From an uncultured Litoreibacter sp. (GTDB taxonomy: Bacteria; Pseudomonadota; Alphaproteobacteria; Rhodobacterales; Rhodobacteraceae): a DNA stretch of 64,000 nucleotides. This document shows positions 59,842 to 64,000 of the stretch, one piece after another. The first letter of the stretch is position 1. The number at the start of each line of letters is the position of its first letter. The DNA lies in the NCBI GenBank assembly GCA_947494435.1, contig CANLUY010000001.1:543501-607500 (forward strand), read 5' to 3'. The notes below the pieces were generated by a model. That model ran no database searches. It was not told the origin of the DNA and was given only the letters and a program-made list of their open reading frames with translations. The position numbers were made by a program, and so were the translations under genes.

Positions 59842-60588
59842 TCACTCTGAAATGCGGTCCTGAAAACTCTCTGTCACTTCATTCAGTTCGCGGACTTTTT
59901 CGGCCGATACCCTAGGCCCGGTTGTCGGTTCAACCGGTGTAACTTTGTCGATTGTGACGACAAGTTTATGGCGCACCGTCCGTGAGGAGCCGGATTTGAA
60001 GCCCACGGATCTTTTCTTCGTCAGCCCCTCATTGCGCGACAGCGATGAATTGGCCGCAACCGCTTCGCCGATATCGAATTCAACAGCATAGTTGAGATAT
60101 GTCGGACTATACCCCGTCCGGACGAAAACGGTCGCAAGCTGATCCACCCATCCGTTTAACCCTAGACCAGCCTCTATCCGGGTTAGATCAAATTCGGCTT
60201 CTCGCTCCGCGGAACAAGGCGTGAGGGAGCTGGTGTTGAACGGAACCTTAAAGTCGATTGTCCGAACAGCCTTGCGCGTTGGCCCCCCGCCGCCTGCAAC
60301 TGTCAATCCGGCAACACCAACAGGAATAGTGAGTGAAAGATCGCTGCGCAGATTGTCAGTTTCCGTCACAGTCAGCGTGAACGTGGCGATACCAGCTTGA
60401 TTTTGAAAGAGATTTGTCGCCTGCGTCTGAGAGACATTCGTAATTGCATCCTGCAACTCACATTCGAAGGAATATAGCACGTCAGCGGCGTAGACGATGT
60501 CATCCGAGATATCGGAGAGCTGAAGAGGTTTTGTCGCAGCACATCCCGAAAGGGCAAGCGCAACAAGAATTCCAAAACCATACCGCAT
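59842..60588 (-). CDS. Hypothetical lipoprotein
   Basis: MRYGFGILVALALSGCAATKPL (lipobox LSGC); start moved to 60588. Confidence 0.75.
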   Translation of the reverse strand: MRYGFGILVALALSGCAATKPLQLSDISDDIVYAADVLYSFECELQDAITNVSQTQATNLFQNQAGIATFTLTVTETDNLRSDLSLTIPVGVAGLTVAGGGGPTRKAVRTIDFKVPFNTSSLTPCSAEREAEFDLTRIEAGLGLNGWVDQLATVFVRTGYSPTYLNYAVEFDIGEAVAANSSLSRNEGLTKKRSVGFKSGSSRTVRHKLVVTIDKVTPVEPTTGPRVSAEKVRELNEVTESFQDRISE

Positions 60589-60667
60589 TACACCACACGT
60601 ACCCTTACCCTTCGCGTTGCGAAGTTTCCGGCAAGAGACGTCTGGATGCAAGTCTGATGGTGGTGCC

Positions 60668-61192
60668 CTATTCGACGCTTACGCCGATAGCACCTTCTAC
60701 ATAGCGCCACGCATCGTTGCGACGTGCCTCTCGGCGTTCATCTGCGGCACGGATGGCGCCGACAATGACACCTGCAACAATACTGTCTTGAGTGAAGACT
60801 GAATTGCCCGACTCGTTGGATTCAATCAAGATCGGTTGCTTGCGGATCGCCCCTGATTGCGCGCCGTTGGTGCAACTGATCGTCAGAGGGCTTGGTTGTC
60901 CTTTGATCACGGGCAGCATGACTTGGGCGGGAGTCACAAAGCTCACTGAAATCTCGGCAGAGTCTGCGACGCATGAACTGCCAGAGACAACCTCGCTCCA
61001 TGTCGCGATGCCACGCTTACGTGGCGTACTGGTCTGGATGCTCACCGTATCTGTCCCCAGAATACGCGTCTGATCGAAACCGGCTTTGGTTGCAAACATC
61101 ACTGCCGTCGGTGTTTGCGCTGCGTCTTCTTCTGGCGTGCACCCGACTATGCTGGTGGCTGCAATCACACAAATCATTGATTTCTTGAACAA
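60668..61192 (-). CDS. Hypothetical lipoprotein
   Basis: MFKKSMICVIAATSIVGCTPEEDAAQ (lipobox IVGC). Confidence 0.72.
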   Translation of the reverse strand: MFKKSMICVIAATSIVGCTPEEDAAQTPTAVMFATKAGFDQTRILGTDTVSIQTSTPRKRGIATWSEVVSGSSCVADSAEISVSFVTPAQVMLPVIKGQPSPLTISCTNGAQSGAIRKQPILIESNESGNSVFTQDSIVAGVIVGAIRAADERREARRNDAWRYVEGAIGVSVE

Positions 61193-61275
61193 AATGAAAC
61201 TCCTTCTCCCCTGGCACGCAACCGTAACGACGGAAGAACGTCAAATCAACTGAAGGACACATCACCCGAGACAAC

Positions 61276-61314
61276 AAAAAACCGCCCGCGCTTTGCAGCG
61301 GCGGGCGGTTTTTT
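61276..61314. terminator. Strong bidirectional terminator after 5S rRNA
   Basis: AAAAAA-AACCGCCCGC-N11-GCGGGCGGTT-TTTT with A/T tracts on both flanks. Confidence 0.9.
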
Positions 61315-61353
61315 ATGATCATCGAAAGAGAGATACATTGATGTTGCTCATTA

Positions 61354-61471
61354 GGTTTGGCGGTGACTTACTCTCCCACGTCTTAAGACGCAGTACCATC
61401 AGCGCAAAGGCACTTAACGGCCGAGTTCGGGATGGGATCGGGTGTTTTGCTCTCGCTATGACCACCAAACC
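61354..61471 (-). rRNA. rrf: 5S ribosomal RNA
   Basis: Minus strand GGTTTGGTGGTCATAGCGAGAGCAAAACACCCGATCCCATCCCGAACTCGGCCGTTAAGTGCC...GTGGGAGAGTAAGTCACCGCCAAACC. Confidence 0.95.
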
Positions 61472-61547
61472 AAAAGAACAACATCAGTAACATACTCCAA
61501 ATCACTTACACTTGCGTGTAGCTTTTGAAATCCAGCTTCTACTGGAT

Positions 61548-64000
<2,453 letters not shown>

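Overview
The window is a 64 kb chromosomal segment from an alphaproteobacterium of Rhodobacteraceae/Roseobacter type. This lineage call is inferred from gene content and order, not from a search. Left to right it contains: a truncated PAS-domain gene at the edge; a short class II ribonucleotide reductase with a structured leader; a TetR regulator with an MttB-like methyltransferase and a dimethylglycine/sarcosine dehydrogenase-like protein; about 25 kb of flagellar genes (8.1-33.3 kb), lacking some expected genes and interrupted by a decayed segment; ubiB/ubiE/mutM/enoyl-CoA hydratase/rpsT; dnaA-dnaN-recF-LysE-gyrB; a sulfotransferase-like gene, a GGR-like flavoprotein, trhO and pncA-pncB; a class III aminotransferase coupled to an APH-type kinase; arfB with an unusual upstream leader; BKACE-pcaG-pcaH-pcaC; pirin; an Acg-like/MarR operon with a perfect 22-bp palindromic operator; and the 3' part of an rRNA operon on the minus strand (23S partial, 5S, initiator tRNA) with two lipoprotein genes between 5S and tRNA-fMet. 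I saw no CRISPR array, intact IS element, prophage or recognised defence system. The best novelty candidates are the structured RNA upstream of nrdJ (2519-2613), the small ORF/hairpin/terminator unit upstream of arfB (53578-53747), the kinase/PLP-enzyme pair (50937-53133), the 712-aa protein coupled to motA, and the Acg/MarR tandem operator.
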